35,621 nt of DNA from a bacterium (GTDB lineage Bacteria; CG03). This document shows positions 19,801-27,374 of the stretch, piece after piece. The position numbers and the translations under genes are program-made. Position 1 is the first letter of the stretch, and the number at the start of each line of letters is the position of its first letter. The DNA is taken from positions 1-35,621 of the forward strand of contig VMTI01000114.1 of the NCBI GenBank assembly GCA_013791675.1, given 5' to 3'. Below the pieces are notes generated by a model. The model ran no database searches and was not told the DNA's origin. It saw only the letters and a list, made by a program, of their open reading frames with translations.

Positions 19801-21252
19801 TACTTCCCGCTCGTTCCCAAAACCGTGAGAAACGCGATGTCATATATTTTGAATGATTTACTCGGTAAACAACACCCATTAGTAGAACAAATTGACGCCG
19901 GACTGCAGCGCGCCGTTCAGGCGGCTATTGACAACAAATTGGGGAGAGCAGTTAAAACCGAAGAAGCCCTCAACTGGCTCGGCTTTACAACCCGCGGGAG
20001 AATGATTGACGGAAATATATCGACACTCCGGGACTTGGTATATGCCGACCTGATAGGAACACTCGGATCAGCCATAAAGAATACCACGCAGGAAACACAT
20101 ATAATCGCGGAATATGGCGGAGTAAAATGGAGTCGCGCGGCCTGGCGGAGTAAAACCGCAAAAGGCAGACAGGAAACAGACGAGGCCGATATCTATACCC
20201 TCGGCGTTGGCGTTAAATTCAGCAAAGGCAAAGGCGCTATAGGCGAAGCTTCTCAAGTAATGACAACCCTGTTCAGAGCAAAAGACAAAGGCAGTCGCCA
20301 GAAGGCATACCTCTGCGGAATAATAACGGCAGAAGACTGGGTGCCTAAATATGAAGCCGGGAAGATAACGGCAGACGAATTGGCGAGCAAACTAAAATTC
20401 ACATTGAGAACAGACGCTCAATACCAAATAGGAATGATGGTTATACTGGACGACCCAAAAGCGTATACCGAACCGGTTATCAATAACCTGACAAAAAGGG
20501 TAAGAGATAAAATACTGAAACTGAAAGAAACCGACCCCATTGCCGCAAAGATATTCTATCTCGGTCACCTTTCCGGCTATTGGGCGCAAGCAATGACACA
20601 ATACCCATATTACGCCGAAGAAACGGAAGCGCTTTATCGCGGGCCGGCAGGTAAACTGCTGGGGACATTCGGAACATGGCCTCCCCGTTTTGCCGCTATG
20701 GTAAACCGGTGGGCTCACGGCGGGGCTGACGGACGCAAGGCATTCATCAGATATATCCTGCAATGGATTTTAATAATAACAGCAGGTTCGACGATGGGTA
20801 TCAATTTCAAGAAATGGATAGGCCCTGCATCGTGGAGAATAGGGAACGGTTTTGCCACTGTACTTGGTGCCCCCGGTTATCTGGCGTTGGCTATCTCAAG
20901 TTATGTAGGCAGTATTATGACCGACAGTAAATGGGATTTAACAAAAGCAAATGATTGGATGTATAAAATGAGAGGAAGTATACGCGCCCCCGGACAAAGG
21001 CAAATCAAATCAACTGTCGAAGCCCTAACCACCCCGGGATTAACAGACTGGGAAAGATTAAAGATATTCACGCAAATGCCCCAGACTGAAGAATTTTCAG
21101 AGAAGCGCCGGAAGATAAAGCGAGATGTAAAAAAGGCAATAAAAAGTAAATCAACATACCAGGGCGGAACAGTACGAACCGGATCGTCCGGCGAAACCGT
21201 GAGAAGCGGAGGAACAGTAAGCACCAGAAGCGGCGGAACCGTGAGGAGATAA
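13801..21252 (+). CDS. Giant multidomain internal-virion-like protein: sigma-70 regions, RadC/JAMM domain, Dam-type adenine methyltransferase
   Basis: 2483-aa uninterrupted ORF. Sigma-like DLVQAGNIGTMKAYKNYIPGETKFSTYAYKSIRSAIREEI and LSERELQIIDLKYGLTSGSTMNVRDIADEFKISKTRVGQIIDIAISKM; JAMM HNHPSGNPEASTND; MTase WAGAKDQM, DVFGGSGYM, DPPYLW. Confidence 0.85.
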   Translation: MALSADEFLGIKPKRKAQSADAFLGIKPSADEFLGIQEEQTPKPYAGLTPEQIQVEKERQRQAGTMPQTPQEQFIPMPEGGPRRDVFQQPPQIQPPIAQAPGAIQIPQAMQMPTPQQQGMQMPSMPVPQQMQPQPGPQMLPEQVEQLRQSVQPGEMAKMMWQGAVEGGATAASGFTGIYKVGEQIIKGEDLLTSMQTATDAIQKGQTLGDLLREGYEPQTKSVFQNFVAYAGRDLTAWALDTITNPKELAELYLWSKGIGMIRRAGVTGVNAIAEKFVDSPGVLGKLSRAGLAERKLADVLPKYTEADAVAIRKFFYNVDNKFGRGAADRVWRSLYEKGKTWEKSRVTSLIQKIKGAGAEKRTELLAKEILGQVKKAPVQRVSEGITGGEVKARLGQWGGGGIGKIKTPKGASTALEQIDDLIKTRASLPTKPTAEMPNPDAVLNDITGAINSAVKAAGEYFKSVGEEAFRYASGETLKNKIIDLVKKNPELREHLDIQVLMPAAVSPAAKPAEVKPAIVSEEAPEEEYVAPTAEQEETARILGTAELTKEEIAQGKQASVGRLISSIAKTEQRGNPSISFADLVQAGNIGTMKAYKNYIPGETKFSTYAYKSIRSAIREEIARQKNLITYPQSVRRKLNRVYKAIFEIQQDTGIVDRIPPTSRIAARTGMLNKEIDELLSTQLTRMEKLEQQEEGQKTTYIETLPGTEARQVEITEIKDRVSHLTKGLSERELQIIDLKYGLTSGSTMNVRDIADEFKISKTRVGQIIDIAISKMKARAGITTEATDEQITMLFEHKRALTETVQTELTFGTTKKRDAGALEMIKNMDLNKEREQVVLKEIKIKHIKTEGWKITDDKSAVKFVNLIRHPGIEHFTIIYTDKTGKIITYKVFSSGAVDYVDVKELYPILSRDMKADPNIVNFWIGHNHPSGNPEASTNDRILMKALTKIPKFAGHIITDHKTYTSIGKDGSERLKQQTQKLEDWSGVESSIKSINDIANSFMALTNKDAKMAVAILTTKQQNTIAAELINEKDLSKEMLDKLEKKYGASNITIVSNFNIKNPESAGIKKSKWVTEYNIYNREKKKITAELAEPAFRVAEDEKDNLGDFSYLHTPEETDILTPTNEEIQREWAGITREALNIWNKERETNFFYMIEHGENPFGVTGSEDPSLPPPQRAWIADGLGGEWDALPDFVKKKLNQADIRSKAYKATHADTGGTDRYTESMGIDDFNTVIDALHKVKPIGKRPTVAGPVDHDFINHYFTSPEGQKALRDNREGGITSKDVKEEIARMARIMIQWDEQAPIIQPTGNSKVPVAVYRRTVENTQFKKDNSPMQWAGAKDQMLGYILNILGLPSELNKVTAAGLEKLSRFEYVYDVFGGSGYMTLLAQELFKDAETNLNELDADMQKIWATIKTNPEGVKARIAELSTWIHMPMKSVPVDWWNHLKEKFGKYYWATDELWTAATILKNNTGRDTTTKISPTKVHEIWNSITPYSRKLNKANIEQRDAIEIIDEALKFPQNKAEKTLLILDPPYLWTSGYKHGANFERPAGFMELLDKLEQLNKKGISFMFFNSEPASVFPRVIYDWSQYLKFDEMQRRLNELAEMPGMTVLRMVAPAGVASSKFVPRKEIIITNLETGGYKAGKIKKLPWSKVSDYIKVTKIGIELIGQEIKGAPIENPLTTKQKRMIAVLAKNTPFQWEGDYTHEFRQFAERTIGKKRLTLMTETEGKELISAIMKYKKINREITNRTRTMNMSPALLKQQIHSIFPDKRRISELNDEQLKILNESLTLYEHTESVPMLHLIRYTSDWLGTWAGRQKSPAAMNLYHSFKSLEANTKDGREWRLKLIQQFREVFEGMNAKQREKIFNFMHRPKGTTMAEFMAERETYGLTDAEKKAALQARELWNRLFKAAGMKGERYWKEYQPLIFRMLKDPDTVIKEFRHLPKKEVEMFFEKQRIAEGDFILAGAEQLTDPIELFEIYSAGVVKKKYIWPAAANVEKYFPLVPKTVRNAMSYILNDLLGKQHPLVEQIDAGLQRAVQAAIDNKLGRAVKTEEALNWLGFTTRGRMIDGNISTLRDLVYADLIGTLGSAIKNTTQETHIIAEYGGVKWSRAAWRSKTAKGRQETDEADIYTLGVGVKFSKGKGAIGEASQVMTTLFRAKDKGSRQKAYLCGIITAEDWVPKYEAGKITADELASKLKFTLRTDAQYQIGMMVILDDPKAYTEPVINNLTKRVRDKILKLKETDPIAAKIFYLGHLSGYWAQAMTQYPYYAEETEALYRGPAGKLLGTFGTWPPRFAAMVNRWAHGGADGRKAFIRYILQWILIITAGSTMGINFKKWIGPASWRIGNGFATVLGAPGYLALAISSYVGSIMTDSKWDLTKANDWMYKMRGSIRAPGQRQIKSTVEALTTPGLTDWERLKIFTQMPQTEEFSEKRRKIKRDVKKAIKSKSTYQGGTVRTGSSGETVRSGGTVSTRSGGTVRR
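13810..13908 (+). repeat. Three copies of peptide motif SAD(E/A)FLGI(K/Q)
   Basis: LSADEFLGIKPKRKAQSADAFLGIKPSADEFLGIQ; peptide conserved while codons differ. Confidence 0.75.
21163..21249 (+). repeat. C-terminal GGTVRTGSSGETVRSGGTVSTRSGGTVRR repeat
   Basis: Read from ORF C-terminus. Confidence 0.6.
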
Positions 21253-21255
21253 AAT

Positions 21256-21423
21256 ATGGCACTATGGACAATAACAACCCGCGACACGACTGACTGGCCG
21301 TTGAGCAAAAGAGGCGGCTGGTTCACGGGGCAGTGGTTTATATCCGGTTGGTTTTCACCAGACGGTGTAATCGATAAATGGACAAAGACAGTAAAATCTG
21401 TTATAAGCTGGGTAGTAAAATAA
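21256..21423 (+). CDS. Trp-rich 55-aa protein
   Basis: MALWTITTRDTTDWPLSKRGGWFTGQWFISGWFSPDGVIDKWTKTVKSVISWVVK; sits between coupled genes. Confidence 0.5.
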   Translation: MALWTITTRDTTDWPLSKRGGWFTGQWFISGWFSPDGVIDKWTKTVKSVISWVVK

Positions 21424-21435
21424 AGGAGGCGGAAT

Positions 21436-21726
21436 ATGGCAGGCATCGACACGACTAACGGATATTTTAGAAAGCCGGCGTACGGCACATCCGGCGAAGC
21501 AGAGAAAGCCCTGTTTGACGCAGCTCTCGACCGCGCGGATGCGGAAATAGCATCACTAAAAGCCAGACTTGACGGGGGCGAAATAAGACGCCTGACGACC
21601 GCTCAAATACAGGCGATATGTTCCGGCGGAGACGCCACAAAAGTAAGGATATTTTTTAACACCTCCCGGGGAACGGAGGGCACTTTGGAAATGTGGATTG
21701 GGTGGTCGCTTGCGAAGCCGCTATAG
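21436..21726 (+). CDS. Unknown small protein
   Basis: AAAGGAGG Shine-Dalgarno upstream; 96 aa. Confidence 0.6.
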   Translation: MAGIDTTNGYFRKPAYGTSGEAEKALFDAALDRADAEIASLKARLDGGEIRRLTTAQIQAICSGGDATKVRIFFNTSRGTEGTLEMWIGWSLAKPL

Positions 21727-21735
21727 GAGATATAT

Positions 21736-23964
21736 ATGAAAAAAATACTGCTCGGTTTATTTTTATCTGTAGCGATATTATCGGCATGGTCTGACTCATT
21801 TTATCAGCCCGTTTACAACGACACTACCACACCGACAACTGTCGATTACCATGTGGCCGGCAGATTCTTCATAGGCCCGTCAACATATACATATGGCGTA
21901 GCGATATCATCATGGCAGATACGACTGCAGGACGGCACAATCATAACCTCAACGGCGGCATTCGCAGGAGCGGATAACCTAACATCTGAAATAGCAAGAG
22001 CAACCGCAAGAGAGAATGACATAGCAGTATCCACCGGAAATATACAAACGGACTTAGACATCGCAGAGGCGCGGCTTGTTTCCGTGGGAGTGGATACCGG
22101 CACGATAAAGGCGGCGCTGAACGCGGAAATTACGGATACCGATACAAACTTCGGGAATGTAGCCATAGATACCACGACATTGGGGACTGACCTTACTACC
22201 GAAATATCTGACAGGCAGACAGGTGATAGCGACCTCGGTTATTCTACGGGAGTTATAAGCGGGCAGATAGACAGTTTGCAAACACAAATATCAAATAATG
22301 ATGACGCGATAGAGGCACTCGGCGTAAGCACAGGCACAATATATGCGGCATTGCAGTCAACAGGTGCGGCTCTCTCCGCGGAGATTACAAGGGCGACCGA
22401 TAGGGAAAATGATATAGCCGTAGGCACAGGAACAAATAAAACGGCAATAGATTTGAATACATCGGGCGTTGCTGATTTGCGTGTTTCAACGGGCACGAAT
22501 TATGCGGCGATAAATTCTACGGCGGCGGCATTGACGGCGGAGATAGCAAGGGCGGTTGCGAGAGAAAACAATATAGCGTATTCAACGGGAACAACCTATG
22601 CGGCGTTGCAGGCGACATTCACATATTTGAATGAATATAAACTTGGAGTAACAGCGAAAGCCGCGGACAGCGAATTACTTGCCGGCAGGAATTACGACGC
22701 TTTTGTTTCTACTATGGGCGATACGATGAGCGGAGATTTAATTATAGAAGGATATGCGAATCCGATGAGCAACAGAAAATCGCTGATGTTAAAAGACAAG
22801 TATAGTGGTTTTGGCGGAACAATTACGGTGGACAGTGAGGGATTAAAAGTAATTAGTTCTGGGCAGTTAATACTTTATGGCGAGGATACAGCAGGTTTAT
22901 ATATCACATCTGACGGATGCGTTTTTCTAAAAAATGTGGAATTTGACCCCAATTTAACTCTAAGTATGAACGAAGGAAAAATCACAAACATCTCCACATC
23001 CCCCGTAAACAACGGCGACGCCTCAACAAAGGGCTACACGGATTACGCTATAATGAAGGCGACGGACGCAATCGGCGGCGGTTCAGGTGATATGACAAAA
23101 GCCGTCTATGATACCGACGCAAATAATGTCGTTGACAATGTTCAAAAGCGATATGTTTATTTCTCAAAAGTGGGAGAACTCTCATCTTTTACCGGAGATA
23201 GTTGGGGAAGTGATTTTAGACTTTTGCCGGATACCTACACCCTTACAAAAGCGTATATTATGCAGGGGTCGACAGGAACAACAGATACTATTATACACGT
23301 CGGAAATCAGGATAATCTTGAGATAGCGGCGTTCACAATTCCGGTGGGAGCTGATTGCGTAGAATTATCAACGAGCGTGGTTTTTAATAAATGCGATATA
23401 ATAAATTATCACATAGACGATATAGCAACTCCGACAAACTTAATGGTATGGAACGCCGGATTTGAGGACTCTCAAACAGGCGTAGCGGGTTCATCGTGGA
23501 CAGAATTAGGAACAGCGGAGAGTATAGGCAGGCAATCAGATTTTGCGCACAAAGGAACTTATTCCTGCCGCTTTGATAATTTAACGACTTCCTATTCTGG
23601 CAGGTGGATAGCATATTCCACGGTCACAATAACAGCGACGGAAACCTATACTGTATCGGCTTGGTTCAGGACGAATTACGCCACCACTACTAATATACGA
23701 TTGTATATTGACCTGTTTGACGCAGGCAATAATCTTGTCGGAACAGTGACAAGCGGAGCGACTAATTTAACAAGCGATAGCACGTGGGGGGGAATTTCAA
23801 TATCAACGACAGCGGCGAGCAATGTTACGCAGGGAAGATTAAATATAGACGCAAACGAAAGTATAAATAACGATGCCGAAGTATGGATAGACCAATGCCT
23901 TGTGGGTATAAATATCCCTGCTATCAGTAATCTTGCTATAACGCTGGAGCTTGAAAAGCAATGA
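21736..23964 (+). CDS. Tail-fibre-like repeat protein with signal peptide and C-terminal CBM-like domain
   Basis: N-terminus MKKILLGLFLSVAILSAWS; heptad-like repeats (EIARATARENDIAVSTG...); C-terminal NAGFEDSQTGVAGSSWTELG...GTYSCRFDN resembles CBM4/9-type domains. Confidence 0.65.
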   Translation: MKKILLGLFLSVAILSAWSDSFYQPVYNDTTTPTTVDYHVAGRFFIGPSTYTYGVAISSWQIRLQDGTIITSTAAFAGADNLTSEIARATARENDIAVSTGNIQTDLDIAEARLVSVGVDTGTIKAALNAEITDTDTNFGNVAIDTTTLGTDLTTEISDRQTGDSDLGYSTGVISGQIDSLQTQISNNDDAIEALGVSTGTIYAALQSTGAALSAEITRATDRENDIAVGTGTNKTAIDLNTSGVADLRVSTGTNYAAINSTAAALTAEIARAVARENNIAYSTGTTYAALQATFTYLNEYKLGVTAKAADSELLAGRNYDAFVSTMGDTMSGDLIIEGYANPMSNRKSLMLKDKYSGFGGTITVDSEGLKVISSGQLILYGEDTAGLYITSDGCVFLKNVEFDPNLTLSMNEGKITNISTSPVNNGDASTKGYTDYAIMKATDAIGGGSGDMTKAVYDTDANNVVDNVQKRYVYFSKVGELSSFTGDSWGSDFRLLPDTYTLTKAYIMQGSTGTTDTIIHVGNQDNLEIAAFTIPVGADCVELSTSVVFNKCDIINYHIDDIATPTNLMVWNAGFEDSQTGVAGSSWTELGTAESIGRQSDFAHKGTYSCRFDNLTTSYSGRWIAYSTVTITATETYTVSAWFRTNYATTTNIRLYIDLFDAGNNLVGTVTSGATNLTSDSTWGGISISTTAASNVTQGRLNIDANESINNDAEVWIDQCLVGINIPAISNLAITLELEKQ

Positions 23965-24311
23965 AAAAACTATTTACTCTTTTAGCATTATTTTTTCTTG
24001 CCTTATTTTCTATTGCGGCGAGGGCATCTCAATGGAGTAAAGTTAGAAAAGCATACTTAAAAGCTCATCCTGTTTGCGAGGTTTGCGGTAGTAAGAAAAA
24101 ATTACAGGTTCATCATATAATTCCTTACGCAGAGGATAAGTCGCTGGAGCTTGAGCCGAGCAACCTAATAACGCTTTGCAGTCGGTGTCATTTGATTTTT
24201 GGACACTTTGGAAACTACAAAACATATAATCCTTTTGTTCGGGAAGACGCCGAATGGTTTAGAAAAAGAATGAAAAACGCGAAGATTATTGACGGAGATT
24301 TAGAAACGTGA
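23961..24311 (+). CDS. HNH endonuclease with N-terminal signal-peptide-like segment
   Basis: MKKLFTLLALFFLALFSIAARA then CEVCGSKKKLQVHHIIPYAEDKSLELEPSNLITLCSRCH (two CxxC and HHII/N/H of HNH). Confidence 0.8.
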   Translation: MKKLFTLLALFFLALFSIAARASQWSKVRKAYLKAHPVCEVCGSKKKLQVHHIIPYAEDKSLELEPSNLITLCSRCHLIFGHFGNYKTYNPFVREDAEWFRKRMKNAKIIDGDLET

Positions 24312-24490
24312 TTGCCGACGAAATACGGGAACGGTTGGAAAAAATAGAGAAGGCCCTCGAACGCCTCGATATGGGGAATGTTATTTACAAGGAATTGACG
24401 GGTCATTATAATCGGCTGAAGGATGATATGAAAAAAGATATCGATGAGATAAAAAAAATACTTGATGGAGGTGATGATGGCGACACTTAA
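24308..24490 (+). CDS. Small coiled-coil protein, GTG start
   Basis: GTGA overlap with upstream gene; 60 aa highly charged. Confidence 0.55.
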   Translation: MIADEIRERLEKIEKALERLDMGNVIYKELTGHYNRLKDDMKKDIDEIKKILDGGDDGDT

Positions 24491-24716
24491 ATTGAACGGT
24501 TACGCCCCGTGGCTTATGCTGATACTTGTTTTAGCGACAACGGCGGGGGCAATTCTGGTAAAAACCGGGGGCGTAAAAGAACGGATAAACAACAATTCCG
24601 CGCGAATATCCGGCAACACGGCTGACATAAAAGAATTGGACAAAATCTTCAATACTACGATAAAGCAAATATCAGAGGACTTGGGAAAGATTAAGCAGGC
24701 AGTGGGGGTTAAATGA
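24477..24716 (+). CDS. Holin/spanin-like small membrane protein
   Basis: TM segment APWLMLILVLATTAGAILV; GGAGG upstream of ATG; lysis-cassette location. Confidence 0.5.
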   Translation: MATLKLNGYAPWLMLILVLATTAGAILVKTGGVKERINNNSARISGNTADIKELDKIFNTTIKQISEDLGKIKQAVGVK

Positions 24717-24796
24717 TTTTCAATATCCCGGAATTTTGGTATAGTGTAGCAGGGGCATTGATTGTTGTATACGCAATAAGGAGTTTACTGAAATGA
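24713..24796 (+). CDS. 27-aa single-TM micro-protein
   Basis: MIFNIPEFWYSVAGALIVVYAIRSLLK; ATGA overlaps at both ends. Confidence 0.45.
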   Translation: MIFNIPEFWYSVAGALIVVYAIRSLLK

Positions 24797-25176
24797 CGAC
24801 AGAACAATGGATGACGATTAAGCATTTCACCTATCGTGAATTTGTATCACCAGATACCGGCGAGGAGAATATGGATTATCGTATGGTTCATTTTCTTGAT
24901 ATTATGAGGCAGATATTAGGCTTTCCGATAGTGATAACCAGCGGGTATAGAACGCCGGAATATAATGCGAAGATTGGCGGAGTGGCGGACAGCGCCCATT
25001 TGCGCGGACTGGCGGTTGATATAAAATGCGTGAGCTCATTTACGCGCTGGAAGATAGTAAATTTTGTTATGAATTGGTATAATGGCGTAGAGGTAAGAAG
25101 GGCTGGGATTGGCGATACTTTTCTGCATATCGATATAGACAGCAGTTTGCCAAATCCCGTGATGTGGACATATTAA
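24793..25176 (+). CDS. Peptidase M15-family endolysin
   Basis: ITSGYRTPEYNAKIGGVADSAHLRGLAVDIKC ... FLHIDID matches the M15 SxHxxGxAxD / HxD signature. Confidence 0.85.
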   Translation: MTTEQWMTIKHFTYREFVSPDTGEENMDYRMVHFLDIMRQILGFPIVITSGYRTPEYNAKIGGVADSAHLRGLAVDIKCVSSFTRWKIVNFVMNWYNGVEVRRAGIGDTFLHIDIDSSLPNPVMWTY

Positions 25177-25186
25177 GGAGGATATT

Positions 25187-25639
25187 ATGAAAATTGAAAT
25201 TGACATGAAGATTGTGAAAGATTTGGTGGCTCACATGAAAGAGCAGCTCGGCACGGCAGAAATGAAAAACAAATTCCTGCAAATCCGTACGGACTGGAAG
25301 GCCAATCCCCTGAAAGTCAAAGGATCCATCAAAGACTTCCTCGCGCAAATGCAGATAAAATTCGCTATGGTCGACATCTTCGTCACCACGGTTATGGCCG
25401 CCGCCGACAAAGCCTCGGCATTCTTCAAGGGAATAGGGCAAATAGACCCCAAAACAAAGACCGGGGCCGAATGCCTCGAGGCCGGAGCGCTATTCCTGGA
25501 CAGCGTGGTTAAATTCCCCATGTCCTTCACCGGCCGGCTCCTCGAAATGTTCGACAAGAAAATATTTTACTTCCTGCTCCAACTGTTCTTCTACTTCCAC
25601 AAAAAGAAGAAAAATGACGGCTATGTGATAGAGATATAA
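25187..25639 (+). CDS. Unknown protein of the lysis region
   Basis: 150 aa, AAGGAGG Shine-Dalgarno. Confidence 0.6.
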   Translation: MKIEIDMKIVKDLVAHMKEQLGTAEMKNKFLQIRTDWKANPLKVKGSIKDFLAQMQIKFAMVDIFVTTVMAAADKASAFFKGIGQIDPKTKTGAECLEAGALFLDSVVKFPMSFTGRLLEMFDKKIFYFLLQLFFYFHKKKKNDGYVIEI

Positions 25640-25641
25640 CC

Positions 25642-26133
25642 ATGAAAAAGTTTACATATTATCTGGTAGCGATAGCTCTGTTTTCAACACAATGCCACGC
25701 ATGGTCATGGTTCGGCGCCGAATTCAAGAACGAAATGACCAAGCAGCAGAACAGCACCAACAAGCGCCTATCCGATATTAAGGCCGGAATCAATGATGTT
25801 CAGCTTAAGCTCGGAAATATCTCGCTGTCTCTCCAGGCCCAGGCAAACGCCACCGCAAAGGTTCAAGCCGGAATCGACAAGAGCAATACGCAGAGCGCCG
25901 GCCGCGATATTATCTCAACAGAGAACAACAGCACAGAACTGATGCTTAAAATCTTTGAGGGCGTCTCGGCCTTGTTTCTCGCAATGTTCGCTTTCATGAA
26001 GGCCCGCGTAAATGTGCTCTCGAAACAGAACGAATATCTTACCGAAAGCCGAAAAAAATATCAGGATCGCTTTCTGAAACTGCTTTCCCCGGAATACGAA
26101 AAACTCGTAGACAAGGAAAATCCCGAATCGTAG
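25642..26133 (+). CDS. Exported/membrane protein of the lysis region (spanin-like?)
   Basis: MKKFTYYLVAIALFSTQCHA signal-like N-terminus; internal TM LMLKIFEGVSALFLAMFAFM; charged C-terminus. Confidence 0.5.
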   Translation: MKKFTYYLVAIALFSTQCHAWSWFGAEFKNEMTKQQNSTNKRLSDIKAGINDVQLKLGNISLSLQAQANATAKVQAGIDKSNTQSAGRDIISTENNSTELMLKIFEGVSALFLAMFAFMKARVNVLSKQNEYLTESRKKYQDRFLKLLSPEYEKLVDKENPES

Positions 26134-26437
26134 AACGAAAAAAAAGAAAACCCCCGCAACAACCGAAAATCTTTCTCACCCCCCTACCCCCCAGACGCTT
26201 TCGCATTCTGTTCTATTATGTGTCAGATTACCGGATTTGTCCAGCCCAACATCAAAATCCAAACATAAATTCCCCGATTTCACTCACAAATCAACAGAAA
26301 CCCCTCAAATTCGCTGTTTAAGCCACTTTCCCCCATTCAACGAGTAACGAGCCGATACTTTAACCATTATGCGAAATTTAAACCATAAAACCCCCCATAG
26401 CTTTTGAAATTAAACCAATGTCAAGACCCCCTCTTTG

Positions 26438-26504
26438 GCACTGGATGGCATATTATAGGGGTGTACCACGGTTCATCACTCGACCCAGTGCGCCCTATAT
26501 GGCG
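26438..26504 (+). other. Predicted structured segment (7-bp closed stem plus adjacent hairpin)
   Basis: GCACTGG 26438-26444 pairs with CCAGTGC 26485-26491; CGCC-CTATAT-GGCG 26491-26504. Confidence 0.3.
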
Positions 26505-26778
26505 AGCCGACACCCCCCTCCCCCCCCTATGCAATGAGCAGAACAACGGCGACCGCGAAAGGACAGCACCAGGATCGCAGCACTACACACAGCACAGCAC
26601 AGGGCAGGGGCAGGCAATACAGGGTAGAGCCGGTTCGTAATACGCACGAGGTCGAGCACAGAGGCACGAACGACAGCGACGGCAGACACAGACACGCGGG
26701 AGAAGGCGAGCACAACAGACAGCAAGCGAAGCAGGGCAGTAGCGATAACGGCGGGGAGAGCGTGAAAATCAAGGCGTC

Positions 26779-26876
26779 GCAAGGACTTTCAAGCCCAAGT
26801 TGTGATAATGTTGATTATGTAAACTTTTAGAGACCGGAGAGCCCACGAAAATGCCGACAGGGCAAGGACTTTCAAG
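26779..26876 (+). repeat. 15-nt direct repeat GCAAGGACTTTCAAG (two copies)
   Basis: Copies at 26779-26793 and 26862-26876. Confidence 0.75.
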
Positions 26877-26946
26877 GGCAAATACTACTTAATACCCCTT
26901 AATACCCTTTCACGAAGGGTGCACGAACAGGGAAAAGTTTACATAA
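26815..26946. repeat. 14-bp inverted repeat TTATGTAAACTTTT ... AAAAGTTTACATAA
   Basis: Copies at 26815-26828 and 26933-26946, exact reverse complements. Confidence 0.75.
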
Positions 26947-27127
26947 CATATTTTACTTTCCGAAGGACAGAGCCAAAAAAGAGGGCAAATCGTACCCCAA
27001 CGAACTCCCCGAAGCAGCGGCCGGCGCACCGAAGGGAAAAAGAAAGGCGAGCGAAAGCCGAAAGGCGGGAGCCGGGCGGGAGCCAGCAGTAAACAGCGAG
27101 AACAATAGAGATAGAATAAATAAAGAG

Positions 27128-27197
27128 ACAACAACAACAACAAAGAGAAAGAACAGAACAAAGAGAACAGAACAGAACAGAACTAAGAACAGAACAA
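27128..27197 (+). repeat. Low-complexity ACA/AGAAC-type short tandem repeats
   Basis: acaacaacaacaacaaagagaaagaacagaacaaagagaacagaacagaacagaactaagaacagaac. Confidence 0.7.
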
Positions 27198-27374
27198 CGC
27201 ACGCACGCGAAACAAGACGCGCGAAAGACAAGGGGGGCAAGGCTCGGGACAAAGGCTCGAACAAACCCGACTGGACAAGAGGGCAAAAGCAACACATAAT
27301 ACAACAGCAGCGGACGACAGGACGCCGGAAAGAACGAAGCCGAGCGGACAGAAGCGGACGAAAGAGAGGACAAA

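Noticed and set aside
26435-26455. Sigma-54-like TTGGCAC...GGCA element
   Set aside because: GG to GC spacing is 9 nt rather than the required 10 and no TTGCA -12 element is present.
26404-26830. Overlapping short ORFs on both strands in the inter-module region
   Set aside because: Low-complexity products (e.g. MSRTTATAKGQHQDRSTTHSTAQGRGRQ), no Shine-Dalgarno, mutually overlapping; composition artefact more likely.
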